Positions 35,552 through 45,224 of a DNA stretch of 64,000 nucleotides are shown piece after piece. Each line of letters starts with the position of its first letter. Position 1 is the first letter of the stretch. The notes beneath the pieces are model-generated. The model made no database searches, was not told the DNA's origin, and saw nothing but the letters and a program-made list of their open reading frames with translations. The stretch lies in the NCBI RefSeq assembly GCF_004770765.1, contig NZ_RQFK01000028.1:253436-317435 (forward strand). The letters run 5' to 3'. A program made the translations under genes and the position numbers. This DNA comes from Leptospira noumeaensis (GTDB taxonomy: Bacteria > Spirochaetota > Leptospiria > Leptospirales > Leptospiraceae).

Positions 35552-38062
35552 ATGGATACAAAAGAGCTAAGGTTGGACGATCTATCTAAAAACAAAATCA
35601 AAGCTCAGTTTGATTTCCAAAGCATCTTTCAATCCCTCCCTGAACTCTACATGCTCTTAGATTTAGATTTTCGTATCATCGACATTAGCGATGCTTATGC
35701 GAAAGCCACACTGATTGAAAGAAAGAAAGTAATCGGACATAATATTTTTGAAATATTTCCTGACAATCCAGAGGACAAAAATGCGGATGGAGTCAAACAA
35801 CTTAAGTTTTCCTTAACGCAAGTGCTGAACTACAAAGTTTCTAGCACAATGACAATGCAAAAGTATGACATTCCCAAACCAGATGGGAGTGGATTCGATG
35901 TTAGGTATTGGAGCCCTAGAAACTCACCTGTATTCGATAAAGATGGAAACTTAGTTTGCATTGTCCACCGCGCAGAAGATGTGACCGAATTTGTTTCTCT
36001 AAAACAACAGAAATTGGAACAATCAGAAGTCAGAGAGGATATGTCTGAACGGATTGCCAAAATGGAATCCGAAGTTCTAACTCGTGCCAAAGAAGTGATC
36101 GAAAAAAACGAAGCTTTATTAAATAGCGAACAGAACTTATCCATCACCTTAAGTTCCATAGGCGATGCTGTCCTTGCTACGGATGAGAAAGGAATTATCA
36201 ATCGTTTGAATCCAGTAGCAGAAGGTTTGACCGGATGGAGTGAAAGTGAAGCCATTGGTCACAATGTAAACGAAGTTTTAAAATTGGTTTATGCAAAATC
36301 CGATTTACCAAAGGACATCCCTATCTTTGAAGTATTATCATCTGGAAAAGCAAAAGGAAATAGCCAGGATGGGATCTTAATCCATAGGAATGGTAGAAGG
36401 ATCAATATTTCAGACAACTGTGCACCGATTCGAAACAAAGTTGGTAAAATCATTGGATCCATATTGGTATTTCGTGATATTTCGGAAGAGTTTGCTGCCA
36501 AAACATTTTTAGAAAAAGCAAAGGAAAATGCTGAACTAGCAAACAAAGCAAAAGATTCATTTCTCGCTACAATGAGTCATGAAATTCGCACCCCACTCAG
36601 TGGACTCATTGGGATGTTAGAATTGCTTTCCCAAACATCCCTTAACGTTGATCAGAAAAGTATGGTTCAAAATGCTTTGGGATCAGGGAACAGTTTGTTA
36701 CGCATTCTCAGTGATATTCTCGACTGGTCAAAAATTGAAGATGGTAAACTAGAATTATCACTGCAACCAACATCCATTAGCCGACTTCTCTCCGAGGTTG
36801 TCACAACTTACGCACATATTGCTAGTTCCAAAGGATTGAATTTATCATATAGTGTTGATGAAAATATTCTAGGCGCACATATTATGGATCCTTTAAGGCT
36901 TTCGCAAATCATAAACAACTTTGTTAGTAATGGAATTAAATTTACTTCCAAGGGTAATATAAAAGTTTCTGCAGAGTTAGTTAAGAATTTAACTCACGCA
37001 CAACAAATTCAATTTTCAGTGACCGATACAGGAATTGGTCTTAGTAAAAAAGACCAATCAAGATTATTCCAAACGTACACTCAAGCCACTGCGGATACTG
37101 CGAGACTGTATGGTGGCACGGGACTTGGACTTGCAATCTGCCGACGTTTGGCAGACCTTTTGGATGGTGCGATTACTATCGATAGCTCACCAGGTATCGG
37201 TTCTACATTTAGCATCACATTGTCTCTTCCTACGGTTGATCTGGATCTAAATCATCTAAACCCTCTGAAAGCGGAAGAAGGATCTGTGGAACCCATTGCT
37301 CGTTCCCAATCCTATAGCCCTAAAATTCTAGTAGTAGATGACCATTCAGTGAATTTAGAACTTTTAGTACGCCAACTGGAAATGTTTGGGCTTCAAGTGG
37401 ATAGTGCAGACGACGGTGACAAGGCTCTTATGTTATGGCTAACAAACAAATATGATCTAATCATTACCGACTGCCATATGCCTATCAAAGATGGGTATAT
37501 GTTAACAAAAGAAATTCGAAATATTGAAACTTTTAGTTACCAAAAACGAATTCCTATCATAGGATACACTGCCAATGTCTTAAGCGAAGAAAACGAACAC
37601 TGCCTTTCCGTGGGAATGGACGAAGTATTAATCAAACCTGCTCGTTTGACAAATCTTAGACAAACTCTTCTCAAATGGTTACCAACGATCATTTACCCAA
37701 CTCAAACCAACACAACCGATTTACTTGTTAGTACGGAATCACCAATCGATATAAATGAACTTAAAAACATAGTATCTAACAAAAAAGATCAAATTTCCAT
37801 TTTAAAAAAATTCAAAACTCACCATAGAAACGATTTGGCAAAACTCATTGATGAACTTTCGAAAATGAATCTAACTGAAGCAGCACGCCTTGCCCACCGC
37901 CTTAAAGGTTCAAGCCAAGTAGCTGGCGCAAGGGAATTGGTGAATGGATATATAAAAATCGAATCATTTATTAAAGAAAACGAAATAGATAAAGCTCTAA
38001 AAGAAATTGAAATAATGAAAGAAGATGTTCGAAACATTGAATCTTTCATTGATATCTTATAA
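35552..38062 (+). CDS. Hybrid sensor kinase PAS-PAS-HisKA-HATPase-REC-Hpt
   Basis: 836 residues, no membrane segment. Two PAS domains (~20-150 and ~195-315) are joined by a coiled coil. HisKA has MSHEIRTPLSGLIGML with His ~343; the ATPase domain has NFVSNGIKFTS, DTGIGLS and GGTGLGLAICRR. The REC domain (~595-715) has KILVVDDHS and the phosphorylated Asp ~640 in ITDCHMPIKDG. A C-terminal Hpt domain has His ~782 in AHRLKGSSQVAGA. All phosphorelay residues are present. The REC-EAL gene follows after ~30 bp, its probable output partner. Confidence 0.93.
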   Translation: MDTKELRLDDLSKNKIKAQFDFQSIFQSLPELYMLLDLDFRIIDISDAYAKATLIERKKVIGHNIFEIFPDNPEDKNADGVKQLKFSLTQVLNYKVSSTMTMQKYDIPKPDGSGFDVRYWSPRNSPVFDKDGNLVCIVHRAEDVTEFVSLKQQKLEQSEVREDMSERIAKMESEVLTRAKEVIEKNEALLNSEQNLSITLSSIGDAVLATDEKGIINRLNPVAEGLTGWSESEAIGHNVNEVLKLVYAKSDLPKDIPIFEVLSSGKAKGNSQDGILIHRNGRRINISDNCAPIRNKVGKIIGSILVFRDISEEFAAKTFLEKAKENAELANKAKDSFLATMSHEIRTPLSGLIGMLELLSQTSLNVDQKSMVQNALGSGNSLLRILSDILDWSKIEDGKLELSLQPTSISRLLSEVVTTYAHIASSKGLNLSYSVDENILGAHIMDPLRLSQIINNFVSNGIKFTSKGNIKVSAELVKNLTHAQQIQFSVTDTGIGLSKKDQSRLFQTYTQATADTARLYGGTGLGLAICRRLADLLDGAITIDSSPGIGSTFSITLSLPTVDLDLNHLNPLKAEEGSVEPIARSQSYSPKILVVDDHSVNLELLVRQLEMFGLQVDSADDGDKALMLWLTNKYDLIITDCHMPIKDGYMLTKEIRNIETFSYQKRIPIIGYTANVLSEENEHCLSVGMDEVLIKPARLTNLRQTLLKWLPTIIYPTQTNTTDLLVSTESPIDINELKNIVSNKKDQISILKKFKTHHRNDLAKLIDELSKMNLTEAARLAHRLKGSSQVAGARELVNGYIKIESFIKENEIDKALKEIEIMKEDVRNIESFIDIL

Positions 38063-38091
38063 GTTGATTTTGACTGAATTTAGGTGAAGTT

Positions 38092-39291
38092 ATGGTTGCA
38101 GAGGAATTGAAATTTTTAGTGATTGAAGACGATGATTTTCAAAGGGAAATCATCGTTGATATCTTAGTAAGGTTAGGTGCGATGAAGGTTACTGAAGCCA
38201 GAACGGGAACAGAAGCACTCAACTATCTAAACGATGAAAAACAAAACTCTATCGATATCATTCTCTGTGATTTAAATATGCCAGAGATGGACGGTATGGA
38301 ATTTCTTCGTCATATTGGAAACTCTCATTCATCCATTGCAACGATCATCATGAGTGCCCTCGACGGTGCATTGATTGATTCTGTTCGAAAAATGGCAAGT
38401 GCTTATGGAACTTACTTACTCGGCGCGATCGAAAAACCAATTACACCAGCTAATTTAGAAACATTATTTTCTCTCTTCAAATCCCAAGACATAAAACAAA
38501 GAAAAGAATTAAACCAAGGATCCCTTTTTACTTTAGGAGAAATTTTAGAAGGTTTAACCAATGGAGATTTTGCACCTTTTTTCCAACCAAAAATACAATT
38601 ATCTACAGGAAAGTTGATTGGTGCAGAAGCTTTAGCAAGATGGGTTCATCCAGATCGTGGTGTGATAGCACCTTATGCGTTCATTGATTTGTTAGAAAAA
38701 TCAGGCAACATCGACATATTAACATTTATTATGTTAGAAGAATCAGCGAAGGCATGTAAATTAATTCATGCACAAGGTCATAAAATATCCATCTCAGTCA
38801 ACCTTTCCCTTACATCACTTACCGATACAAAACTTGCCAATAAAATCACTCGAGTTGTTTCGGAATCAGGGTTGGATCCAAAATACATCATCCTTGAAAT
38901 TACGGAAACAGCAGCTATGACAGAAATGGCACCTGCTCTTGAAAACTTAGCACGCCTTCGAATGAAAGGGTTTGGGCTTTCTATCGATGATTACGGAACA
39001 GGATATTCCAGTATGCAACAAATCGCTCGGATTGCGTTTACAGAATTAAAAATAGATCAATCCTTTGTTCGTGAAATGACAACTAGCAATGTTTCGAAAG
39101 TGTTGATTAATTCAAGCATTGAGATGGCAACAAAGTTACAAATGAAGTGTACCGCAGAAGGTATCGAAACAAAAACTGACCTCGAACAACTAAAAGGTAT
39201 GAATTGTGACTTAGGACAAGGTTATTACATAGCAAAACCTATGAGCTTTGAAAATTTTTTAAAGTTTTGTAATCAAAGTTTAAGTAACTAA
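38092..39291 (+). CDS. Response regulator with EAL c-di-GMP phosphodiesterase domain
   Basis: Receiver ~1-125 with acidic pocket IEDDD, Asp60 in LCDLNMPEMDG and Lys in IEKPITP. EAL domain ~145-399 keeps the catalytic set: GAEALARW, the ITETAAM Glu, IDDYGTGYSS, ELKIDQSF and AEGIET, so it is predicted to hydrolyse c-di-GMP. Just downstream of the hybrid kinase, so phosphotransfer from its Hpt domain is likely. It would link the sensed signal to motility or attachment. Confidence 0.92.
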   Translation: MVAEELKFLVIEDDDFQREIIVDILVRLGAMKVTEARTGTEALNYLNDEKQNSIDIILCDLNMPEMDGMEFLRHIGNSHSSIATIIMSALDGALIDSVRKMASAYGTYLLGAIEKPITPANLETLFSLFKSQDIKQRKELNQGSLFTLGEILEGLTNGDFAPFFQPKIQLSTGKLIGAEALARWVHPDRGVIAPYAFIDLLEKSGNIDILTFIMLEESAKACKLIHAQGHKISISVNLSLTSLTDTKLANKITRVVSESGLDPKYIILEITETAAMTEMAPALENLARLRMKGFGLSIDDYGTGYSSMQQIARIAFTELKIDQSFVREMTTSNVSKVLINSSIEMATKLQMKCTAEGIETKTDLEQLKGMNCDLGQGYYIAKPMSFENFLKFCNQSLSN

Positions 39292-39458
39292 AAACGAATT
39301 TGGAATATGATCATTTTTCGTTCAGAACAGTAAAATGATAGAAGAGATCATTATTTTGTGCGATTACAGAATTTTCTCAAACGATTCGATTTACAACCTT
39401 CTATATAGTATAATTATAAACACAATACACTATATATTATTTTGCCGGAATTAAAATT

Positions 39459-40526
39459 ATGCCCACAAACACTGAATTAGAAACATTAGAAGCTGTACAA
39501 AATTATTATGGAAAAGTTCTTAAAACAAACAAAGACTTAAAAACCAGTGCCTGTTGCAGTGTAGAATCCTTACCGGCGGCTTACTCACCTTTATTATCAA
39601 AAATCCATCCTGTAGTGAAAGAAAGATTTTATGGATGTGGGTTCCCTTTCCCACAAGCACTTGAAGGCAGAAAAGTTTTGGATTTAGGTTGTGGGTCAGG
39701 GAGAGATGTTTATTTATTATCGCAATTAGTTGGTGAATCAGGAACCGTCATTGGCATCGATATGACAGACGAACAGTTAGATGTTGCGAACACTTATCTT
39801 GATTACCACAGAGAACAATTTGGTTTTGAAAAATCCAACGTAACCTTTCTCAAAGGTTTTATCGAAAATTTAAAGGCAACTGGGATTGAAAACAATTCGA
39901 TTGACTTAGTGGTTTCTAATTGTGTTACAAATCTTTCACCTAATAAAAAACTTGTTTTTTCCGAAATATTGAGAGTCTTAAAACCCGGTGGTGAACTGTA
40001 TTTTTCTGATGTTTTTACTGATAAAAGGATTCCCGAGAATCTCAAAGAAGACCCAATTTTACTTGGAGAATGTTTAGGTGGTGCACTTTATACGGAAGAC
40101 TTTAGAAGGTTACTTGCCGAACTTGGGATTTACGATTTTCGCGTTATATCTAAGTCAAAAATCAATCTTTTAAACCCAGAAATTGAAGAAAAGGTCGGAA
40201 ATATCAATTTTTATTCAATCACATTTAGAGTATTTAACATTCCACTAGAAGACCGATGTGAAGACTATGGCCAAGTAGCTTATTACAAAGGAACAATCAA
40301 TGGAATTCCGCATCACTTTAAATTAGATGACCACCATGTTCTTGAAACAGGAAAACCAATGTTAGTTTGTGGTAATACTGCAGATATGCTTTCAAAAACT
40401 CATTATAAAGATCATTTTCAGATCATCGGAGACAAATCAAAACACTTTGGACTTTTTGATTGTGGCCCAAGATCGGTAACACCATCAACGTCTTCTGATG
40501 ATAGTGCAGCGGGCGCTTGCTGTTGA
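39459..40526 (+). CDS. arsM: Arsenite methyltransferase (ArsM-like)
   Basis: SAM-dependent methyltransferase: VLDLGCGSGRDVYLLSQLVG, then GIDMTDEQL. Cysteines placed as in ArsM enzymes are present: KTSACC near the N-terminus, FYGCGFP, VSNCVTNLSP and GECLGGALY. The extended C-terminus ends AAGACC, a second Cys pair that could bind arsenic. 355 residues. No ars operon genes are adjacent, so other As/Se or thiol substrates remain possible. Confidence 0.83.
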   Translation: MPTNTELETLEAVQNYYGKVLKTNKDLKTSACCSVESLPAAYSPLLSKIHPVVKERFYGCGFPFPQALEGRKVLDLGCGSGRDVYLLSQLVGESGTVIGIDMTDEQLDVANTYLDYHREQFGFEKSNVTFLKGFIENLKATGIENNSIDLVVSNCVTNLSPNKKLVFSEILRVLKPGGELYFSDVFTDKRIPENLKEDPILLGECLGGALYTEDFRRLLAELGIYDFRVISKSKINLLNPEIEEKVGNINFYSITFRVFNIPLEDRCEDYGQVAYYKGTINGIPHHFKLDDHHVLETGKPMLVCGNTADMLSKTHYKDHFQIIGDKSKHFGLFDCGPRSVTPSTSSDDSAAGACC

Positions 40527-40648
40527 TTGGTATTTTTAATTATGGTAGATTGATTAGAACTTCAGTGATGTAGATAAAAAATTCAGTTATCCAATAAGGA
40601 TAGGTCTCTATTCTAGAAATAATCGAAACAGAGACCTATGATTCAATG

Positions 40649-41194
40649 TTATTTTATTGAAATTGTGGTAGAATTTTCATCCAAAAGAATTAATTTTTCA
40701 GGCAAAACTTCTTTAGGTAAAAAATAAATGAGTGTTCGGGTAGCCGCTTCATTTGGTTTCAAGGTTAGTTTTGTTTCAACTTTACCTGTTGCAAAATTAT
40801 TTCCAGAAACATCTTCTTTTACATCATTCCAAACATCTACTTCGAAATGTCTTACGAAAGTAGGTGAGTTTAACTTTTTCACTTCTTTCCCTTTGTCATC
40901 CATAATTGTCACGTAAGTGGGTTCCAATGCAATTCGAGAAAACACAATTTCGTGATCAACCGATTTTAAATTTTTAAAAGAAACAGTGACATGAATCAAT
41001 CGTAGTTCAGGTGAATTCGGATAGAAGTTTTTCCCACCGGATGCAAAACTATTTGGTCCATCAGTAACCTTGAGAACTTCAATCTCTAGATTTTTTGATT
41101 TTGATTTAATATTCTGTTTCAATATAAGTGGGGTTGCACAGTTGATGAGAACAAAAAAAGGCAAAAGATATGCTGTGAATTTAAGATTTTTCAT
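40649..41194 (-). CDS. Hypothetical lipoprotein with Ig-like domain
   Basis: The signal peptide of MKNLKFTAYLLPFFVLINCA ends in a lipobox (LINC). The mature part is a single beta-sandwich resembling DUF4352-type domains (LRLIHVTVSFKNL, then LKPNEAATRTLIYFLPKE). The frame extends to 41212, but the ATG at 41194 gives a cleaner signal peptide. Function unknown; probably periplasmic or surface-anchored. Confidence 0.65.
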   Translation of the reverse strand: MKNLKFTAYLLPFFVLINCATPLILKQNIKSKSKNLEIEVLKVTDGPNSFASGGKNFYPNSPELRLIHVTVSFKNLKSVDHEIVFSRIALEPTYVTIMDDKGKEVKKLNSPTFVRHFEVDVWNDVKEDVSGNNFATGKVETKLTLKPNEAATRTLIYFLPKEVLPEKLILLDENSTTISIK

Positions 41195-41430
41195 AAAAAC
41201 AAAAACTATCAAGAACTATCCCAAGTCAAATACTTTTCTTAATATTCGTTAGTTGCAAAATTTAACTCTTTATAACGCTAGTTTTCGAACGTTTGCTTTA
41301 TTTTAACCATCTGCTTAAGGTTTTTACATTTTGCCTCTGAATTCAATATCATCTATCCGTTACAGAATATTCGCTAGTTCGAATTTTCTGATTTACTACT
41401 TTTTAGAAACCATTTAACTTTGTATATGCT

Positions 41431-42387
41431 ATGAGACTCTTACTACTAATCACTATCATTTTCTGTCTTTTCGGCTGCAAAAAAAAAGACTCTTCTAATA
41501 CAGAAGAATTACTTTTAGGGTTATACCTACTCCAACCCACGGATTTAATTTTAGAACTAGGATTTCCAGGATCACAAAACAAAATTCAAAACGGAGATCT
41601 CATTGGCAAAACTTCGGGAGTCACTGTGAAAGTAGGAGGTGTGACTGCTACAGGTGTGTCCGCTGTTAATTCAGACACCATTCAATTTACTATGCCTACC
41701 ATTCCCGGGATTACAGAAAATAGTGCGGTTGATTTTGCCGTTGAAAAAGATGGTGCGACTGTATTCTCTACAAAGGTGCGTTATCGACCACTACTCAGTT
41801 GGGCAATCAACGAACCACATGCAACATTTCGTTATATCGATGGAAGGGATAATAAAAACTTTTTTCAAATTACAGCAACAACTGCAACTCATGTATTTAA
41901 TACCTTCGGGCATGGTGGCTCTGATCTAGACATTTACTACTTTACAAGTTTAAATGGAACGATGATTCCTTTCGCTGAAAAAAGAAGAACTGGAGCAGAA
42001 TTCAATCGAGTGGCACTCAATGCTGGAACTGTTTATATTATGATCAAACATATTAGTGGATTCGGTGGAACTTATAATTTACAGGTAGCCAATGCGGGCG
42101 TAGTCGCAAGTTCTTCAGCAAAACTAACTTATAACGGATGGCCATTTAATCTTTGTTATGACACAATGGGAACAGGCCCTGCTACAGGAAATAACTGTCT
42201 TGCCCAAATGGCAGTGTATAGTCCAACGAGAACTGGGCGTTGTACGTATCCAGGAGATGAAGGTTTAACAACCAGAAATTATTATGCTGAAGGTGGATTT
42301 GCGAACCAAACAACAAACCTGAATGGTTGTCTCTTTCCAGGCGGCGGGTCATATAACGAAGCAGAGGCGATTTTCATTCTCGACTAA
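41431..42387 (+). CDS. Lipoprotein with IPT-like and pre-peptidase-like domains
   Basis: Short signal peptide ending CLFGC. Residues ~40-125 resemble an IPT/TIG Ig-like domain (GKTSGVTVKVGGVTATGVSA). Residues ~130-225 resemble a bacterial pre-peptidase C-terminal-type domain (HVFNTFGHGGSDLDIYYF, then VYIMIKHISGFGGTYNLQV). The C-terminal ~90 residues have six cysteines. It is probably a surface lipoprotein; assignments are from pattern only. Confidence 0.65.
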   Translation: MRLLLLITIIFCLFGCKKKDSSNTEELLLGLYLLQPTDLILELGFPGSQNKIQNGDLIGKTSGVTVKVGGVTATGVSAVNSDTIQFTMPTIPGITENSAVDFAVEKDGATVFSTKVRYRPLLSWAINEPHATFRYIDGRDNKNFFQITATTATHVFNTFGHGGSDLDIYYFTSLNGTMIPFAEKRRTGAEFNRVALNAGTVYIMIKHISGFGGTYNLQVANAGVVASSSAKLTYNGWPFNLCYDTMGTGPATGNNCLAQMAVYSPTRTGRCTYPGDEGLTTRNYYAEGGFANQTTNLNGCLFPGGGSYNEAEAIFILD

Positions 42388-42509
42388 CAATTGCTTACAT
42401 CTATTTCTTTGGAATTAATCTATATAGGCAATCAGAGAAAATCAAAAATTGTTTCATGGTGTTTATCTACAAAGCGTAATATAGTTTTCGGTATTTCATT
42501 TTTGACTTC

Positions 42510-42625
42510 GGGCGTTCCCAATCCAATCAAAATTAAGGATTCTAAATTTTAGGGTCGGGCCCGTCCGGGGTGCGCATTCGCTCCCGTCCGCATACAGCGG
42601 ACCAAGCCCTCCCGATCCCTAACGC
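42510..42625. repeat. Dispersed palindromic repeat, copy 2
   Basis: GGGCGTTCCCAATCC ... AGGGTCGGGCCCG ... CGCTCCCGTCCGC ... ACCAAGCCCT ... GATCCCTAACGC. Same order and orientation as the other copies, with an inner GTCCGC/GCGGAC hairpin. Lies between two convergent genes, 20 bp past the stop of the minus-strand one. Confidence 0.85.
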
Positions 42626-42645
42626 AAAATCTCTCCTAAATTCAA

Positions 42646-43239
42646 TTACCGAAATGCATCTTCTAATGACTGAAACACATCTCGACTAACACCAACAGGC
42701 ATAAAAAATCCAATTGTATTAACTGAATCGGAAGAACCTCCATAAATTTCTATGGCCACAGAAGTTTCCGCTGATTCTGCAATTAATATCTCCTGGAACT
42801 TTGGATAGACTTTAGTCGGTGCCAAAAAATAAGATAAAAAATTCTTAAAGGGAAAAGAAGCACTCAGTCCATTCATTTTAGGAATGGTAAAAGTTTTAAA
42901 CTTAACAGCCGCTTGTTTCTTTTGTTCTGGCGAAAGTCCTTCCAATCGACAACCTAAAACAGAGCGCAATTTTGCCGGTTCGGTATCGGGACTGTCTAAA
43001 TATATCGCGAGACTGTCACAATCTTTTATCCCAATCGATTCCCAATCTTTTTGGAAAATCTCCCAACTGGCTCCAATGTTTTCATAGGCTCCCTTATGAG
43101 TTGAATAATATATTTCTGTTTGTTCGAATGATTCACGACTCACAGCCACTTGTTGAAATCCACCCATGTAACCGTAAAATGAGATCCCAATCAGGATCAA
43201 GGCAGCGATTGTGATACCAATGTATTTTAATTTGTTCAT
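42646..43239 (-). CDS. Membrane-anchored GyrI-like protein
   Basis: One N-terminal helix (YIGITIAALILIGISFYGYM), then a ~165-residue domain that resembles the GyrI/AraC effector-binding fold (paired SHS2 strands: VLGCRLEGLSPEQ, KFKTFTIPKMNGLSASFPFK). Such domains bind or detoxify small hydrophobic molecules. A typical GyrI substrate-side Glu was not identified with certainty. Confidence 0.6.
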   Translation of the reverse strand: MNKLKYIGITIAALILIGISFYGYMGGFQQVAVSRESFEQTEIYYSTHKGAYENIGASWEIFQKDWESIGIKDCDSLAIYLDSPDTEPAKLRSVLGCRLEGLSPEQKKQAAVKFKTFTIPKMNGLSASFPFKNFLSYFLAPTKVYPKFQEILIAESAETSVAIEIYGGSSDSVNTIGFFMPVGVSRDVFQSLEDAFR

Positions 43240-43373
43240 TTTGTTCTCCTTTATCCAGAAAAAACTTTAGATCACTTCAAGTATAAATTATAGTAAAGTA
43301 GTAATTTGCTAATTCATGAAAAAACTCTCGCTTTTCTCATTCTTTCTGAATCATTATATCCCGAGGTATACAC

Positions 43374-43760
43374 ATGAATTTTATTATATCTAACATCAAA
43401 TGGATTATGCTTGGCTCCGGAATCATTACCTGCTCCATGATTCTCCCTGCATTGCATCCAACGTTAGGACTCACGTTAACATTTGGAGATACATTGAACG
43501 GTGATTTAGCCAATATCATAGTTCGCAATTGGGGAGTTCTGATCACAATTACCGGCGGAATGTTGGTATATGGCGCCTATAACGAACCAAATCGTAATTT
43601 AATTCTTGTAGTTTCTTCCATTAGTAAAAGTACATTTGTTTTACTTAATTTGATTTATGGACAGTCCTACTTTGCAAAATCTGGGATTGCTCTTGTATTC
43701 GATTCAGTCCTTGTGATTATTTTTGTCGCTTATCTTTTGGTTCAAAGTTCCAAGAAATAG
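43374..43760 (+). CDS. Small four-helix membrane protein
   Basis: 128 residues with four hydrophobic helices (WIMLGSGIITCSMILPAL, IIVRNWGVLITITGGMLVYG, VVSSISKSTFVLLNLIYG, IALVFDSVLVIIFVAYLLV). No family recognised with confidence. Stands alone between two opposite-strand genes. Confidence 0.6.
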   Translation: MNFIISNIKWIMLGSGIITCSMILPALHPTLGLTLTFGDTLNGDLANIIVRNWGVLITITGGMLVYGAYNEPNRNLILVVSSISKSTFVLLNLIYGQSYFAKSGIALVFDSVLVIIFVAYLLVQSSKK

Positions 43761-43794
43761 AATGTTTTGAATCCAAGACTACAAAGATGGAAGG

Positions 43795-43860
43795 GTTTTC
43801 TGATCTTTAAGTAAGTGGTCAACATCGCTAGATAGAGCCAACTTAAATCAGAAAAACTTT
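43795..43860. terminator. Long imperfect hairpin between convergent genes
   Basis: GTTTTCTGATCTTTAAGT pairs with ACTTAAATCAGAAAAAC, allowing small bulges, with a GGTCAAC...GCC loop region and a T-run at the end. Located between the small membrane protein and the glucosidase 3' ends. Confidence 0.55.
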
Positions 43861-43874
43861 TCCATTAACGATAA

Positions 43875-45173
43875 TCATAGACTCAGAGAAACTCTTTTCG
43901 TTTTACAAATCTCCGCATAGCGAAGTGCACTTTTACGAACGCGGCGATCCATATTGGAATAATCCACTTCAACCAGCCCAAACCTTGGACCATACCCATC
44001 GTTCCATTCTAAATTATCCAAAAACGACCAATAGTAATAACGTTCCACAGACACACCTTCATCAAGTAACCGACAAATTGTTGCTAAATGGTCAATAATA
44101 AACTGCTCCCTCTTTTCATCTTTTTCATCAGGAATGCCATTCTCCGTAACATAAATAGGAAGTTTGTACTGATCCCAAATCCGATGACAAACAATAGAGA
44201 GTCCTTCCGGATAAATCTCCCAACCTAAATCATTTTTATGAGAATCGGGACAATTTGGATCGACCATAGGAACGGCAAATAGATTTCCTGGATTATAACT
44301 GGCTTTAAAAAGATGGCGAGAGTAATAATTAATCCCAATAAAATCACAGAAGATACCCTTCCCTTCCGGATAACCAAATCCAATCGGAAAGGATAATTTT
44401 CCTTCTATGAAACCTTTTGTTTGGATTTCATGAAATAGAAAATCACTTAAAAAACATCCAAGACGTGCCAAAGGATGGGATGTCAGAGGTGCAAAAACAG
44501 CAAGATGGTGCGCAAAACCAACCTTAGTTTGTCCTGCAAAACCAGATTCCGTTCGAATTTTATGAATGAGCTTATAGGATTTGAGGTGAGAAAGAATGAG
44601 CCGACGAGTTACTTTTAGATAGGCAGGTATATCCCCATGGCTTCCCGGAGGATATTTACCATCCACATAACTATCATTAGCAAAAACATTTGGTTCGTTA
44701 ATAGTGCACCATTCGGAAACAAGATCCCCGAATTGTTTCACGGAAAATTCAACAAAGCTTAGGAATTCCTTCACAGCATCCTTTCCTAACCATCCCCCTT
44801 TTTTTTGAAACCATTCAGGGCAGGAAAAATGATGTAGTGTTACAAGAGGTTTGATCCCAGCTTCCAATAGGAGTCGGAACTCATCACGATAATGAGCAAC
44901 TGCTTCCATAGACCATTCCCCTTCGGAGGGTTCGATCCGACTCCATTCAATACTCATTCGGTAACATTCTTGATTTAGTTTTGATAAAAGTTTTACATCT
45001 GCCACATAACGCGCATAGTGATCAGCACCAGTAAAACTAGACTCTCCATTGCCGACTTTTCCAGCAAGTGACCAATGATACCAATTGTTATGAATATCTC
45101 CACCTTCAATCTGAGTGGCAGCGGTAGCAGAACCTAATAAAAAATCTTTCGGAAGTTCAAAATCTTTTGACAT
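43875..45173 (-). CDS. GH1 beta-glucosidase-type enzyme
   Basis: Glycoside hydrolase family 1: FLLGSATAATQIEGG, YRMSIEWSRIEP, acid/base Glu160 in CTINEPN, nucleophile Glu344 in YVTENGIPD, and the late SFLDNLEWNDGYGPRFGL. Retains both catalytic residues. The frame is open to 45218, but the ATG at 45173, preceded by AAGGAG, begins the usual GH1 N-terminus. Cytoplasmic; cleaves beta-linked disaccharides or aryl glucosides. The DUF2461 gene lies upstream on the same strand. Confidence 0.93.
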   Translation of the reverse strand: MSKDFELPKDFLLGSATAATQIEGGDIHNNWYHWSLAGKVGNGESSFTGADHYARYVADVKLLSKLNQECYRMSIEWSRIEPSEGEWSMEAVAHYRDEFRLLLEAGIKPLVTLHHFSCPEWFQKKGGWLGKDAVKEFLSFVEFSVKQFGDLVSEWCTINEPNVFANDSYVDGKYPPGSHGDIPAYLKVTRRLILSHLKSYKLIHKIRTESGFAGQTKVGFAHHLAVFAPLTSHPLARLGCFLSDFLFHEIQTKGFIEGKLSFPIGFGYPEGKGIFCDFIGINYYSRHLFKASYNPGNLFAVPMVDPNCPDSHKNDLGWEIYPEGLSIVCHRIWDQYKLPIYVTENGIPDEKDEKREQFIIDHLATICRLLDEGVSVERYYYWSFLDNLEWNDGYGPRFGLVEVDYSNMDRRVRKSALRYAEICKTKRVSLSL

Positions 45174-45224
45174 TCCCTTCTCCTTATATACAAGTTTCAA
45201 ATTTTGTTTCATTAACAATTGCTA

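Noticed and set aside
39396..39440. Regulatory palindrome before the ArsM-like gene
   Set aside because: ATATAGT ... ACTATAT arms are far apart and in very AT-rich DNA; only the shared half-site with the thiolase operator is noted.
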